From Acidimicrobiia bacterium (lineage in GTDB: Bacteria; Acidobacteriota; Terriglobia; Bryobacterales; Bryobacteraceae): a stretch of DNA of 64,000 bases. The stretch spans positions 17,710-81,709 of the forward strand of contig VFZE01000025.1 in the NCBI GenBank assembly GCA_016871315.1, read 5' to 3'. Under the pieces are notes generated by a model that ran no database searches, was not told where the DNA came from, and worked only from the letters and a program-made list of their open reading frames with translations. The first letter of the stretch is position 1, and each line of letters begins with the position of its first letter. The translations under genes and the position numbers were made by a program. Of this stretch, positions 35,902 to 44,476 are shown one piece after another.

Positions 35902-36306
35902 ATGAGACGCATCATTGGACTCGGGCTGCTTCTGGCTGCCTCCTCGCCGATGAGGTTTCCTTTGCAGCAGCCCGCCGAAGTGCTGCAAAGCCCTTATGAA
36001 GACTCTTTCGAGCAGTGGATGAATCAGCTCGCCGAGACCGAATCCGGCAACGATCCCACTCTCAGAATCCTCGACACCAACCGCAAATACTCCTACGGCT
36101 GCCTTCAGTTTCAGCTATCCACATTCCGCCAGTATTCCCGCGAATTCTCCCTCTTTGAAGATAGCCGTGCCGTAAACCTGCGCGAGGAGATCTACAACTG
36201 CGAAAACCAGCGCAAACTCGCCGCTCTCATGATCCGCGAAGACTACGGCAACTGGCGCCATTGGCGCAACAGCGTCAAGAAGATCGGCATGCCCCCCCGC
36301 CTCTGA
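35902..36306 (+). CDS. Small exported lysozyme-like (transglycosylase-like) protein
   Basis: The 134-aa product has a signal peptide (MRRIIGLGLLLAASS) and a short domain that resembles goose-type lysozyme or lytic transglycosylase cores: WMNQLAETESGNDPTLRILDTNRKYSYGCLQFQ, where the E in ETESGN would be the catalytic glutamate, followed by F-x-x-Y-S-R. This is the pattern E-S-x-G-N-P...SYGxxQF. The domain is short, and the C-terminal part (MIREDYGNWRHWRNSVKK) is basic. Peptidoglycan cleavage is therefore a tentative call. Confidence 0.55.
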   Translation: MRRIIGLGLLLAASSPMRFPLQQPAEVLQSPYEDSFEQWMNQLAETESGNDPTLRILDTNRKYSYGCLQFQLSTFRQYSREFSLFEDSRAVNLREEIYNCENQRKLAALMIREDYGNWRHWRNSVKKIGMPPRL

Positions 36307-36313
36307 GCCGATC

Positions 36314-37117
36314 CTAAAATTGCTTCAACGAACGCAGCATCGGCTCCGTATTCCGTCCGCCTGGCAGCTCCACCGCGTGGATGATACGCCACTTCGCGTC
36401 CTTGGCCCCGATGTAGTGCGCCGTCTCCCGGTCCGCCCCCATCAAAATAACAATGATGCCCGCCTTCCTGTAATGCAGCGCGCGGTATTGCCGCTCCCCC
36501 AGGTCAGACTTCCAGCGGTCCTCATCCGGCTTCCCCAGTTTCCTCACTACGTCAAAATAGTCGTTCTGCCCCGTGAACCCAAGATCCGCCTGCAATACGG
36601 GCTGGAACTCCACTGTTCCGCCCGTCGATCGTAGCCGCAGCACCGCGACCGCCGCCACGGTGATAAGCAGCCCGACCACCAGCGCCCCCACGATCATCCG
36701 CCCCATCCCCGATTCCGTGCCTGAACCGCCGCTGCGCAGCGCCGCCACGGCCTCCGCCACTGGCGAGGACTGCTTCACCGGCGCCTCACCCACTGGCGGC
36801 CCGCCGCGCGCCACCGTCTTCGATGCCGGCATCGGCAACACCCGCCGCGTATGCGGCCACACACCTCCGCCCTTGTACTCCAGTTCCCGCCGCAGCCCCA
36901 TAATCATCACCGGCTCTTCCACTTTCGAGATCTCCCCCAGGTAACTCCGCGCGATCCAGATCTCCGCCTCGCTCTTGGTGTTCTTCACCAGAATCTCGCT
37001 CCAGTTCCCCCGCACAAAAGTCCATTCGTTATGCTCGACGTTCACGATCGGCGGATAGAAGGAGAACTTCCTCTCGCCCAGGTCGTCGATTTGCGGCGGC
37101 ACAGGTGTGGAAGCCAT
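36314..37117 (-). CDS. Hypothetical single-pass membrane protein
   Basis: The 267-aa protein has a soluble N-terminal region of about 145 residues (FSFYPPIVNVEHNEWTFVRG, strand-rich), one membrane helix (MIVGALVVGLLITVAAVAVL) and an extracytoplasmic C-terminal domain ending in a strand-rich segment (YRALHYRKAGIIVILMGAD). The second half may fold as a small alpha/beta domain. I do not recognise a family. It converges with the lysozyme-like gene and diverges from the broken MerR gene. Start at MASTPVPPQ; no strong ribosome-binding site. Confidence 0.65.
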   Translation of the reverse strand: MASTPVPPQIDDLGERKFSFYPPIVNVEHNEWTFVRGNWSEILVKNTKSEAEIWIARSYLGEISKVEEPVMIMGLRRELEYKGGGVWPHTRRVLPMPASKTVARGGPPVGEAPVKQSSPVAEAVAALRSGGSGTESGMGRMIVGALVVGLLITVAAVAVLRLRSTGGTVEFQPVLQADLGFTGQNDYFDVVRKLGKPDEDRWKSDLGERQYRALHYRKAGIIVILMGADRETAHYIGAKDAKWRIIHAVELPGGRNTEPMLRSLKQF

Positions 37118-37203
37118 GAGGGTTGCCGTTCATATTATCTCAAAGCCTATGCCGCACAGCCGCCTCTTGCCCTGTCTATCGCTCGAGGGTTCATCATGGA
37201 ATC

Positions 37204-37561
37204 ATGCTGAGCGTTTCCAGGCTCGCCCACGCCTGCGGCTTGAGCCGCAGCACTGTGCTCTATTACGAGTCCATCGGCCTGCTCCGCCCCTCCTCGCGGA
37301 GCCCGGCCGGCTACCGCCGCTACGGCCCCTCCGAACTCGACCGCCTCCGCTCTCTCTGCGCCTACCGCGGCGCCGGACTCAAGATCCGCGACATCGCCGA
37401 AATCCTCTCCAGGCCGTCTAACGACGCCGCCGGCGTGCTGCACCGCCGCCTGCTCGAAATCGCCGATGAGATCAACAAACTGCGGGAACATCAGCTTCCT
37501 TCACATCCCGGGCCCTGAAATCGCCGACATCCGCGATTGGAGCCGTCAGCACAACTCCTGA
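37204..37561 (+). pseudogene. MerR-family regulator with internal deletion and frameshift
   Basis: The N-terminal MerR winged helix is intact (LSVSRLAHACGLSRSTVLYYESIGLLRP, YGPSELDRLRSLCAYRGAGL, IRDIAEILSRP) and the linker runs to EINKLREHQ. The reading frame then stops at 37518 after 104 aa. In another frame, just downstream, the sequence NISFLHIPGPEIADIRDWSRQHNS ends at TGA 37561; it is the C-terminal tail of the longer MerR family. So the dimerization and effector-binding middle section (about 80-120 aa) is missing and the tail is out of frame. DNA binding by a truncated product is possible but the effector is gone. Confidence 0.72.
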
Positions 37562-39406
37562 TCAGGGCTGGATGGCGATATCCACCTGGTCGTGGAACGC
37601 GTCCTGCGTCTCGATGCCCACCGGAATCCCCGCCCCGCCGGGCGCATTCGCCGGAATGACGACGTTCAACTGGTACAGCCCCGCCAGCCCCGGAGCCAGG
37701 CCCTTGAACGTCACCTGCGCCGCCTCCCCGCCGATGTAGACATTCACTGCCGCTGTCACCAGGTTCAGCGGATTTGCCCCGCCCGCCGCTCCATCCGGCA
37801 CCGCCGGAGACACCGCCCCCAGCCCCGTCAGGAAGATCAGCACGGTCTCCCCGCGCCGCGCCGGATTCGCAGAGCTCACCAGGCTGAAGTTCGCCTTCGT
37901 AATCGCGCCCGGCCCGAATCCCGCCGGCGGCACCGAAAAGATCCCCGGCGATGTCCGCGCCACAGGCACTTGAATCTCATTGGACCGCGCCGCATTGTTC
38001 ACCACCACGATCACCGCCTGACCCGTCGTCTCGGTCGCCTGCGGTACCAGGAAGCTGATCTGTGTCGCGCTCACCAAGTACACCGGCGAAGGCCGGTTGT
38101 TCACCAGCACCTGCACTCCGTTCAGCTGCGCCGGAAACGGCAGGCTTGCCGCCGTCGCCGCGCTCTCCGCCAGCCCCGAACCGAACAGCGTCACGAACTC
38201 ACCCGGCGAAATCGGATTCCCCACCGGCGCAAAGCTCGCCGCGTTCACCGCACCATAGGGATGCAGAAACACCCCCGTGCCCGCCGTCACCACCGGAGCG
38301 CGCACCCCGAACACCAGCTCGTAATTGTTCCCATCCGCCAACGCCACCCCCGAGCCCAGAAACGCGTTGCCGCCCGCCCCCACCGCCACGCTGTTCAGCT
38401 CCAGACGTCCCGTCCCGTCCCCGCCCAGCGTGTACCGGTTCACCCCGCTGAAATCCGTCACTCCATCCAGAGCCCGCACCCGCCGGCTCATCAACAGCAC
38501 ACCTCCTCCGGTGGAATTGTTCGATCCCGTATGCGCGTTGAACCGCCCTCCCTCCAGCCGGATCCCCGCGCTGTAATAAAGGTCCCGCCAACTCCCGTTG
38601 TTCGCCGTTCCCGTCAGCGGCTTCATCCCGATCAGAAAATCATGCACGCCCGCCTCGCTTGAACCCATGAGGAAAAAGTTGCCGTCGCGGGATACATGTA
38701 GCGTCTTGGCCCCGCTCAGCAGCCGCTGGCCCGCCTGCGCCCCCGCGGGCAGCGGGAAACTCGCCGTCCCGCTTCCATCCGCTGTCATCGTGTACGTCGC
38801 CCCCGTCACCACCTGCGTCACCGGACGCGTGTCCAGGTTCGCCGCCTGCCCCGTTACCGCCGGATTCCCGAACTGCCCGTTGTTACCTGTCAGCGCAAAG
38901 AAGCTTCCCCGCGCCTGTCCTACGGCGCCGTTCCGGTAATCTACCCCGGCCACACGCCAAGCCCCATTCAGCGCCGCTGCCGTCACCGCCGCCGTCGGCG
39001 CAGGTATCGCGACCAGCATGTCGAACACCCCACCCCCCGCTTCCGTCGAACTCGCCACCACCGCCTGCGCGCTGAACCGCCCGTTCATCGTTGCCGCCGC
39101 CCTCAGCGGGTTCGTTAAATTTATTACACCGTTCGATGCCACGGTATAGGTCCCGTTTCCCGATGCAGGAGCGGGGACGCTGCTGCCTACCGCCTGCTGC
39201 CCCGTGAAACTGAATCCGCCTTGACCATCAAATGTCGCACTGCCGGAAATCGACCGGATCTCAGCCACGTTCCCCGGTCCGTTGCTCACTGCAAGTACTT
39301 GACGCAGAAAATACTTGCCGCTCAGCGAGGCATTGTTCAGCCCTTGTCCCAACACCGGCCCGCTCAACACCGCCAATCCCATTACGATCATCTCTAAATG
39401 GCGCAT
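37562..39406 (-). CDS. Secreted protein with TIGR03437 C-terminal domain
   Basis: The 614-aa product has a signal peptide (MIVMGLAVLSGPVLGQ). Residues about 20-370 are beta-rich and contain Gly/Ser/Thr runs such as ATFDGQGGFSFTGQQAVG, a pattern often seen before TIGR03437. The last 235 residues are the Solibacter C-terminal domain (GAVNAASFAPVGNPISPGEFVTLFGSGLAE, ending GLAGLYQLNVVIPANAPGG). Function is unknown; a secreted or surface role is likely. Its start is preceded by TAGGAT 9 nt upstream. It ends 1 bp after the end of the MerR remnant on the other strand. Confidence 0.82.
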   Translation of the reverse strand: MRHLEMIVMGLAVLSGPVLGQGLNNASLSGKYFLRQVLAVSNGPGNVAEIRSISGSATFDGQGGFSFTGQQAVGSSVPAPASGNGTYTVASNGVINLTNPLRAAATMNGRFSAQAVVASSTEAGGGVFDMLVAIPAPTAAVTAAALNGAWRVAGVDYRNGAVGQARGSFFALTGNNGQFGNPAVTGQAANLDTRPVTQVVTGATYTMTADGSGTASFPLPAGAQAGQRLLSGAKTLHVSRDGNFFLMGSSEAGVHDFLIGMKPLTGTANNGSWRDLYYSAGIRLEGGRFNAHTGSNNSTGGGVLLMSRRVRALDGVTDFSGVNRYTLGGDGTGRLELNSVAVGAGGNAFLGSGVALADGNNYELVFGVRAPVVTAGTGVFLHPYGAVNAASFAPVGNPISPGEFVTLFGSGLAESAATAASLPFPAQLNGVQVLVNNRPSPVYLVSATQISFLVPQATETTGQAVIVVVNNAARSNEIQVPVARTSPGIFSVPPAGFGPGAITKANFSLVSSANPARRGETVLIFLTGLGAVSPAVPDGAAGGANPLNLVTAAVNVYIGGEAAQVTFKGLAPGLAGLYQLNVVIPANAPGGAGIPVGIETQDAFHDQVDIAIQP

Positions 39407-39415
39407 GATCCTCTT

Positions 39416-39421
39416 ATCCTA
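39416..39421 (-). promoter_or_regulatory. Putative -10 element of the 37562-39406 gene
   Basis: TAGGAT on the minus strand ends 9 nt upstream of the ATG at 39406, consistent with a leaderless mRNA. Confidence 0.4.
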
Positions 39422-39485
39422 ATCGTTGGTTTGTCCGCTCACCAACAGGTGTCCCGCTTAAGTTTCCCTAATGTGTCATCTAAGG

Positions 39486-39500
39486 TTCTGTATTACAGAA
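39486..39500. promoter_or_regulatory. Perfect inverted repeat TTCTGTA-T-TACAGAA
   Basis: Seven-base arms with one central base, in the divergent region between the TIGR03437 gene and the DUF1549 gene. A dimeric regulator could bind here. A second hairpin-like pair (GTTGGT 39425-39430 / ACCAAC 39441-39446) is nearby. Confidence 0.4.
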
Positions 39501-39535
39501 ACTCTATGGCATCTGCCGTGTTCATTCAGGCATAA

Positions 39536-39559
39536 TCGAATCATCGAGGGGTGATTCGA
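39536..39559. promoter_or_regulatory. Inverted repeat with 8-bp arms upstream of the DUF1549 gene
   Basis: TCGAATCA (39536-39543) and TGATTCGA (39552-39559) are exact reverse complements with an 8-bp spacer and end 13 bp before the ATG. It may be an operator or an mRNA hairpin; CATAAT (39531-39536) overlaps it as a possible -10. Confidence 0.4.
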
Positions 39560-39572
39560 AAAGGGACTCAAG

Positions 39573-41534
39573 ATGACGAAAACAAAGAAATTCGCGTTCG
39601 GAGCAGTATGCCTTCTCGCCGGTTCCGGCCTCGTTCTCAGTTGGGCCCAGGAACCCGATGAGCTCGAAGTCAACCACGCCGATTGCGTCTTGTTCTCCAC
39701 CAAGGGACGCGAGCTGAGCGAGTCCGGCCTCAACGCCGAATCCCGCCGCCGCTTCCGCCTGAGCCAGCTCACCGAGGAGGTCCTCGCCGCAAGCGCCACC
39801 AAGAACCTCAAGCGGGAAGTCATCCCCGGCGGCAGCCGCACCAACATTTTTCAGGAACTCGACAAGATGGGAACCATTGACTCCCATCTGTTCCGCGCCA
39901 TGCAGGACGCCGGCGCCACCCCCTCCGCCAAGACCGACGATTACACCTTCGCCCGCCGTGTCAGTCTTGACCTCACCGGCCGCGTCCCCACTTACGAACG
40001 CCTCGTTCAATTCATCAACAATCCCTCACCGGACAAGCGCGCCCGCTACATCGATGAGCTGCTGGAAACTCAGCCCTGGGTCGACAAGTGGGCCATGTTC
40101 TTCGGCGATCTCTACAAGAACGTCGCCAACAACACCCAGGTCAACAAGTACAACGAAGGCCGCAACGCCTTCCACTTCTACATTCGCGACTCGCTCGCCG
40201 TCAACAAGCCCTACCACGTCATGGTCTCGGAGATGATCTCCGCCGCCGGCGATCACAACTGGGAACGCGGAGAACTCAACTGGATGGTCAACGGACAGAC
40301 CACCGGCGGCCCCGTCCAGGATCACTATGACCAGCGCGCCGCCTTCGCCGCCGAGATGTTCCTCGGTAACGCCCACTTCAACTGCATCCTCTGTCACGAC
40401 GGCCGCCGCCGCATGGATCCGCTCAGCCTTTGGGGCAAATCGGAAACCCGCCTGGAATCCTGGCAGATGGCCGCCTTCTTCGGCCGCTCCACCGCCCAGC
40501 GCGTCGCTGTTTCGCAAACCCCCAACCTCGGCTACTACCGCATCGTCAACAACAACAACGCCGATTACCCGCTCAACACCACAACCGGCAACCGCTCCCC
40601 GCGCCAGCCCATCGGCAACATCCGCAACGTCGCGCCCGAATACCCGTTCGCCGATGGCGGAAGGCCCAACCCCGGCGAACCCTACCGCGTCGCTCTCGCC
40701 CGTTTCCTCACCAACGATTTTCAGTTCGCCCGCGCCACCGTCAACTACTTTTGGAAGGCGTTTTTCGGCCGCGGCCTCGTCGACCCCGTCAACCAGTTCG
40801 ACCCGGACCGCCTTGATCCCGACAATCCGCCGCCCGAGCCCTGGACTCTCCAGGCATCTCACCCTCGCCTGCTCAACGAGCTGGCCCGCGACTTCATCAA
40901 CTCCGGCTACGACCTCAAGGCCCTCATGCGCCAGATCACCAACTCCGAGGGCTACCAGCTCTCCTCCGCTTATGACGGCCAATGGAAGGCCGAGTGGCAG
41001 AATCTCTACGCCCGCAAGATGGTCCGCCGCCTCTGGGCCGAGGAGATCTTCGACGCCATCGTCCAGACCTCCAACGTCCGCAACAGCTTCACCGTCCCCG
41101 GCATGGATCCCCTTAGCTGGACCATGCAGGCCCCCGATTCCCGCACCCCAGGCGGCAACCTCGGCTCTTTCCTCGACAGCTTCCTGCGCGGCAACCGCGT
41201 CGATACCGAGCGCCGAACCGATGGCTCCGTTCCCCAGGTGCTCAACCTCATGAACGATACCCTCGTTCACACCCGCACCCGCGCCTCCGGCGCCGGCAAC
41301 ACCGCCAGCCTCGCACGCCAGCTCCTCAATAAATACACCGCCGCCAACAATGAAGCACTCGTCGAGGAGGCATTTCTCACCGTCCTCAGCCGCCCGGTTA
41401 CTGCCGACGAGAAACGCCCAGCGCTTGAAAAGCTGAACGCCGCAACCGCAACCGCCACCGCCACCCGCCAGCAGCGCGTCGAGGACCTTGTCTGGGTCCT
41501 GTTCAACAAGGTGGATTTCATCTACGTTCTCTAA
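39573..41534 (+). CDS. DUF1549/DUF1553-domain exported protein with CxxCH
   Basis: The 653-aa protein has a signal peptide (AFGAVCLLAGSGLVLSWAQ). Residues about 120-290 match DUF1549 (DYTFARRVSLDLTGRVPTYERL, DELLETQPWVDKWAMFFGDLY). Near residue 270 the motif CILCH in NAHFNCILCHDGRRR is a possible haem c attachment site. DUF1553 follows (RFLTNDFQFARATVNYFWKAFFGRGLVDP, LNELARDFINSGYDLKALMRQI). These proteins occur with DUF1501 partners in planctomycetes and acidobacteria. No reaction has been established. The DUF1501 gene follows after 10 bp. Confidence 0.88.
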   Translation: MTKTKKFAFGAVCLLAGSGLVLSWAQEPDELEVNHADCVLFSTKGRELSESGLNAESRRRFRLSQLTEEVLAASATKNLKREVIPGGSRTNIFQELDKMGTIDSHLFRAMQDAGATPSAKTDDYTFARRVSLDLTGRVPTYERLVQFINNPSPDKRARYIDELLETQPWVDKWAMFFGDLYKNVANNTQVNKYNEGRNAFHFYIRDSLAVNKPYHVMVSEMISAAGDHNWERGELNWMVNGQTTGGPVQDHYDQRAAFAAEMFLGNAHFNCILCHDGRRRMDPLSLWGKSETRLESWQMAAFFGRSTAQRVAVSQTPNLGYYRIVNNNNADYPLNTTTGNRSPRQPIGNIRNVAPEYPFADGGRPNPGEPYRVALARFLTNDFQFARATVNYFWKAFFGRGLVDPVNQFDPDRLDPDNPPPEPWTLQASHPRLLNELARDFINSGYDLKALMRQITNSEGYQLSSAYDGQWKAEWQNLYARKMVRRLWAEEIFDAIVQTSNVRNSFTVPGMDPLSWTMQAPDSRTPGGNLGSFLDSFLRGNRVDTERRTDGSVPQVLNLMNDTLVHTRTRASGAGNTASLARQLLNKYTAANNEALVEEAFLTVLSRPVTADEKRPALEKLNAATATATATRQQRVEDLVWVLFNKVDFIYVL

Positions 41535-41544
41535 GGAGGAAATC

Positions 41545-42921
41545 ATGAAGGGCCAGGAAAAATTCGATCGTTTTATCCAGAAGCATCCGCATTCCCACCG
41601 GTTCTTCTTTGAGCGGCCTCATGTCACCCGCCGCGACTTCTTCCGCTGGGCCGGAGCAGGACTCACCGGCTCCGTCCTCGCCGGACCCCTCCGCGCCGGC
41701 GAAGCCTCCAAGCCTCTCGCCACCCCCATCAATAAGGCGAAGAACACCATCTTCCTCCTCCTCTCCGGCGCCATCAGCCACATCGACACCTTCGACTTCA
41801 AGCGCACGCAGGACACCCCACTCGACGTCATGAAGCCGGAAACCTTCAGCGGCATCGAGTTCCCTGCCGGCATCATGCCCAGGCTCGCTGAAAACGTTCC
41901 TGACATGGCCATCATCCGCAGCGCCCGCTCCTGGGCCCTTCAGCACAACCTTGCTCAAACTTGGACGCAAATCGGCCGCTCACCCGCCTCCGCACTCGGC
42001 GAGGTCGCTCCCAACACGGGTTCCGTCGTCGCGCTCGAATATCTCTCCCGCCGCAAGCCCACCGACACCTTCCCCACTTTCCTCGCGCTTAACTCCGGCA
42101 ACGCCATCGGCAGCGGTTACCTCCCCTCCACTCATGAGCCCTTCCGCATCAACCCGGAAGCCAACGGCCTGCCGGACACCAACAATGCCGATGGCCAGAC
42201 CCGTTTCAACGACAAATACGCGTGGCTCAAGCAAATCGACGCTCATCGAACCTCTTCCCCTAACAGCCCCGACCTGGTCGATTACGACAAGTTCTACAAC
42301 AACGCCCGCGGCCTCATGTTCAATCCCGTCGTCGATCAGGCCTTCCGCTTCACCACCCAGGAATCCCAGCGCTACGGCGCCACTGGCTTCGGCAACGCCT
42401 GCCTCACCGCTGGTAAAGTGCTCGCCGCCGATCAGGGCACACGCTACATCCAGATCACCCTCGGCGGCTGGGATCATCATCAGAATATCTACACCGCCCT
42501 GCCGCCCCTGGCCCGCACGCTCGACAACGGCCTCTCCGCACTCATCGCCGACCTCAAATCCAGCGGCCAATTCAACCAGACCATGATCGTCATGATGGGC
42601 GAATTCGGCCGCACCGTTGGCCGCATCACCGGCCAGCAGGGACGCGACCATTTCCTCCAGCAGTTCATCCTGTTTGCCGGCGCGGGCATCCGCGGCGGCC
42701 GCGCTCTCGGCGCTACTGATGAAACCGGCGCCCGCTCGGCCACCATGGCCTGGTCCCGCGACCGCGACGTCCGCCCCGAGGACGTCGAAGCCACCATCTA
42801 CTCCGCCATGGGCATCGATTGGACCACTATCCGCTACGATGATCCCTTCGGCCGCGGCTTTGAATACGTCCCCTACGCCCGCGAGGACGTCTACGGCCCC
42901 ATTCACGAACTCTGGAGCTGA
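41545..42921 (+). CDS. DUF1501 family Tat-exported protein
   Basis: The 458-aa product has a twin-arginine signal (VTRRDFFRWAGAGLTGSVLAG) after a basic N-terminus. The DUF1501 domain follows: NTIFLLLSGAISHIDTFDFK, MPRLAENVPDMAIIRSARSW, LGGWDHHQNIYTALPPLART, and MIVMMGEFGRTVG, a set that resembles sulfatase/alkaline-phosphatase-like metal sites. The start is fixed by AGGAGG 7 nt before the ATG at 41545; the frame opens at 41488 inside the preceding gene. It is co-transcribed with the DUF1549 gene. Function is undetermined. Confidence 0.92.
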   Translation: MKGQEKFDRFIQKHPHSHRFFFERPHVTRRDFFRWAGAGLTGSVLAGPLRAGEASKPLATPINKAKNTIFLLLSGAISHIDTFDFKRTQDTPLDVMKPETFSGIEFPAGIMPRLAENVPDMAIIRSARSWALQHNLAQTWTQIGRSPASALGEVAPNTGSVVALEYLSRRKPTDTFPTFLALNSGNAIGSGYLPSTHEPFRINPEANGLPDTNNADGQTRFNDKYAWLKQIDAHRTSSPNSPDLVDYDKFYNNARGLMFNPVVDQAFRFTTQESQRYGATGFGNACLTAGKVLAADQGTRYIQITLGGWDHHQNIYTALPPLARTLDNGLSALIADLKSSGQFNQTMIVMMGEFGRTVGRITGQQGRDHFLQQFILFAGAGIRGGRALGATDETGARSATMAWSRDRDVRPEDVEATIYSAMGIDWTTIRYDDPFGRGFEYVPYAREDVYGPIHELWS

Positions 42922-42939
42922 GTAAGCTAGACTGTTGAA

Positions 42940-44448
42940 TTGCTCCACCGCCTGCGAACTTCCATCGTCCCGGTGGCGGCGCTCCTGCTCACCGCGTCGA
43001 TTCTTGCCGCCGTGGTTTCCATTGGCGCCGTCCACACACGCTCCTATACGCCGGACATCTTCTTCGTCCTCAACGGCGCCTGGCGCGTCTTGAACGGCCA
43101 GATCCCGCACATCGATTTCTACTCCCCCTTCGGCCCGCTCATCTTCCTGCTGGTTGCCGCCGGCCTCAAGCTTTCTTCCTTCGGCGTCGAAGGTTTCGGC
43201 TACGGTATCGCCATCGCCGGCCTCCTCGTCGCCGCCCTCGGCTACCGCCTTATCACACGCCGCCTGCCTCCCCTCGCCTCCGTCTTCCTGCTTATTGATC
43301 TCGTCCTGCTCGCTGTCACGCCTTACCCGCTCGGCATGGATCCGGAACGCGGCAGCCACGCCATGTCCTATAACCGCATCGGCTATGCGCTGCTCGCCCT
43401 CGTCCTGCTCGAATCCTTCCACCCGGCCAGACACCGCCTGGACGCCTTCCTCGCCGGAGCAACCGCCGTCGCACTTCTCTTCCTCAAGGCCAGCTTCTTC
43501 TTCGTCGCCTGTCCTCTGCTTGCAATCAGCCTCCTCGGAAAACCCTTCCCCAAACACCGCCTCGCCCCGCTCGCCTCCGGAGCCCTCCTCTCCCTCGCTA
43601 TCTTCCTCGCCTACCTCCGCTTCGACATTCCCGCCATCCTCGCCGACCTCCGCATCGCCGCAGCCGCGCGCTCCGGCGCTCTCTCCTTCTCACTCGTCAT
43701 CGATTCCCTCTGGATACACTCCTTCGACTTCATGCGCCTCGCCGCCATCCTCTTCATCGCACGCCGCCATGACTTCCTTTCTCTCTTCTACGCCCTCGCT
43801 GTCCTTGGCGGCTCCCTCCTGCTTATGCTCACCAATAACCAGGGGCCTGTCCTGCCGCTGGTCGACGTCATCGTCCTCCTTCTTGCCGCCGCTGCTCCCC
43901 GCACAAAACCCGCTATCATCGTCGCACTGCTCGCCCTCGCTCCCGCCTTCTGGCAAGCCGGCCGCGATGTCTACGGGCTGGTTCAGGCCGCCATGGAACC
44001 AGCCGCCGCTCCCACGCTCTCCTCTCCGCACCTCGCCCGCCTCCACCTTTACCCCTACCAGGGCCCCTCGCCCGAACCGGAAGGCACCAACGGCCGTTCC
44101 TTTGTGCATCACATCAACGACGGCCTGCGCCTTCTCTCGCAGCACGCCCGGCCCGGGGAAACCGTCGTCACACCCGAACTCGGCGACCCCTTCGCCTACG
44201 CCGCCCTCCGCCCGCCCGCACCGGGCGGCTTCGTCCTTCTCGCCTACGGCTACACTTTCAACGATCAGCACCGCCCCTCCAACGACAGGCTCTTTGCCGG
44301 CGCCGATCTCATCCTTCTTCCCAAACTAACCGTCATGACCGGCACCGATTTCGCCCACCACGCCCGCCTTTTCTTCCCCTACATCCAAGCCCACTTCCAC
44401 ACCATCGCCGAATCCGATGAGTGGTTCCTCTACCGCAAACGGCGCTAA
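42940..44448 (+). CDS. Polytopic membrane protein, GT-C glycosyltransferase-like
   Basis: The 502-aa protein has about 9-10 hydrophobic segments in the first 330 residues and a hydrophilic C-terminal region. An early PDIFFVLNGAWRVLNGQIPHIDFYSPFGPL loop sits where GT-C glycosyltransferases carry their acidic catalytic motif. It lacks strong homology signals otherwise, so glycosyl transfer is tentative. The start is TTG at 42940 with TAGACT 6 nt upstream; no earlier ATG is in frame after the preceding stop. Standalone, 18 bp after DUF1501. Confidence 0.6.
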   Translation: MLHRLRTSIVPVAALLLTASILAAVVSIGAVHTRSYTPDIFFVLNGAWRVLNGQIPHIDFYSPFGPLIFLLVAAGLKLSSFGVEGFGYGIAIAGLLVAALGYRLITRRLPPLASVFLLIDLVLLAVTPYPLGMDPERGSHAMSYNRIGYALLALVLLESFHPARHRLDAFLAGATAVALLFLKASFFFVACPLLAISLLGKPFPKHRLAPLASGALLSLAIFLAYLRFDIPAILADLRIAAAARSGALSFSLVIDSLWIHSFDFMRLAAILFIARRHDFLSLFYALAVLGGSLLLMLTNNQGPVLPLVDVIVLLLAAAAPRTKPAIIVALLALAPAFWQAGRDVYGLVQAAMEPAAAPTLSSPHLARLHLYPYQGPSPEPEGTNGRSFVHHINDGLRLLSQHARPGETVVTPELGDPFAYAALRPPAPGGFVLLAYGYTFNDQHRPSNDRLFAGADLILLPKLTVMTGTDFAHHARLFFPYIQAHFHTIAESDEWFLYRKRR

Positions 44449-44462
44449 CATCCCCCCTGCGC

Positions 44463-44468
44463 TATCCT
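44463..44468 (+). promoter_or_regulatory. Putative -10 element of the pduS-pduT pair
   Basis: TATCCT ends 8 nt before the ATG at 44477, again without a ribosome-binding site, consistent with a leaderless mRNA. Confidence 0.35.
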
Positions 44469-44476
44469 GTGAGTTC

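Noticed and set aside
37204..37518. Intact 104-aa MerR regulator
   Set aside because: The family tail is found out of frame directly after the stop, which fits a deletion better than a naturally short regulator.
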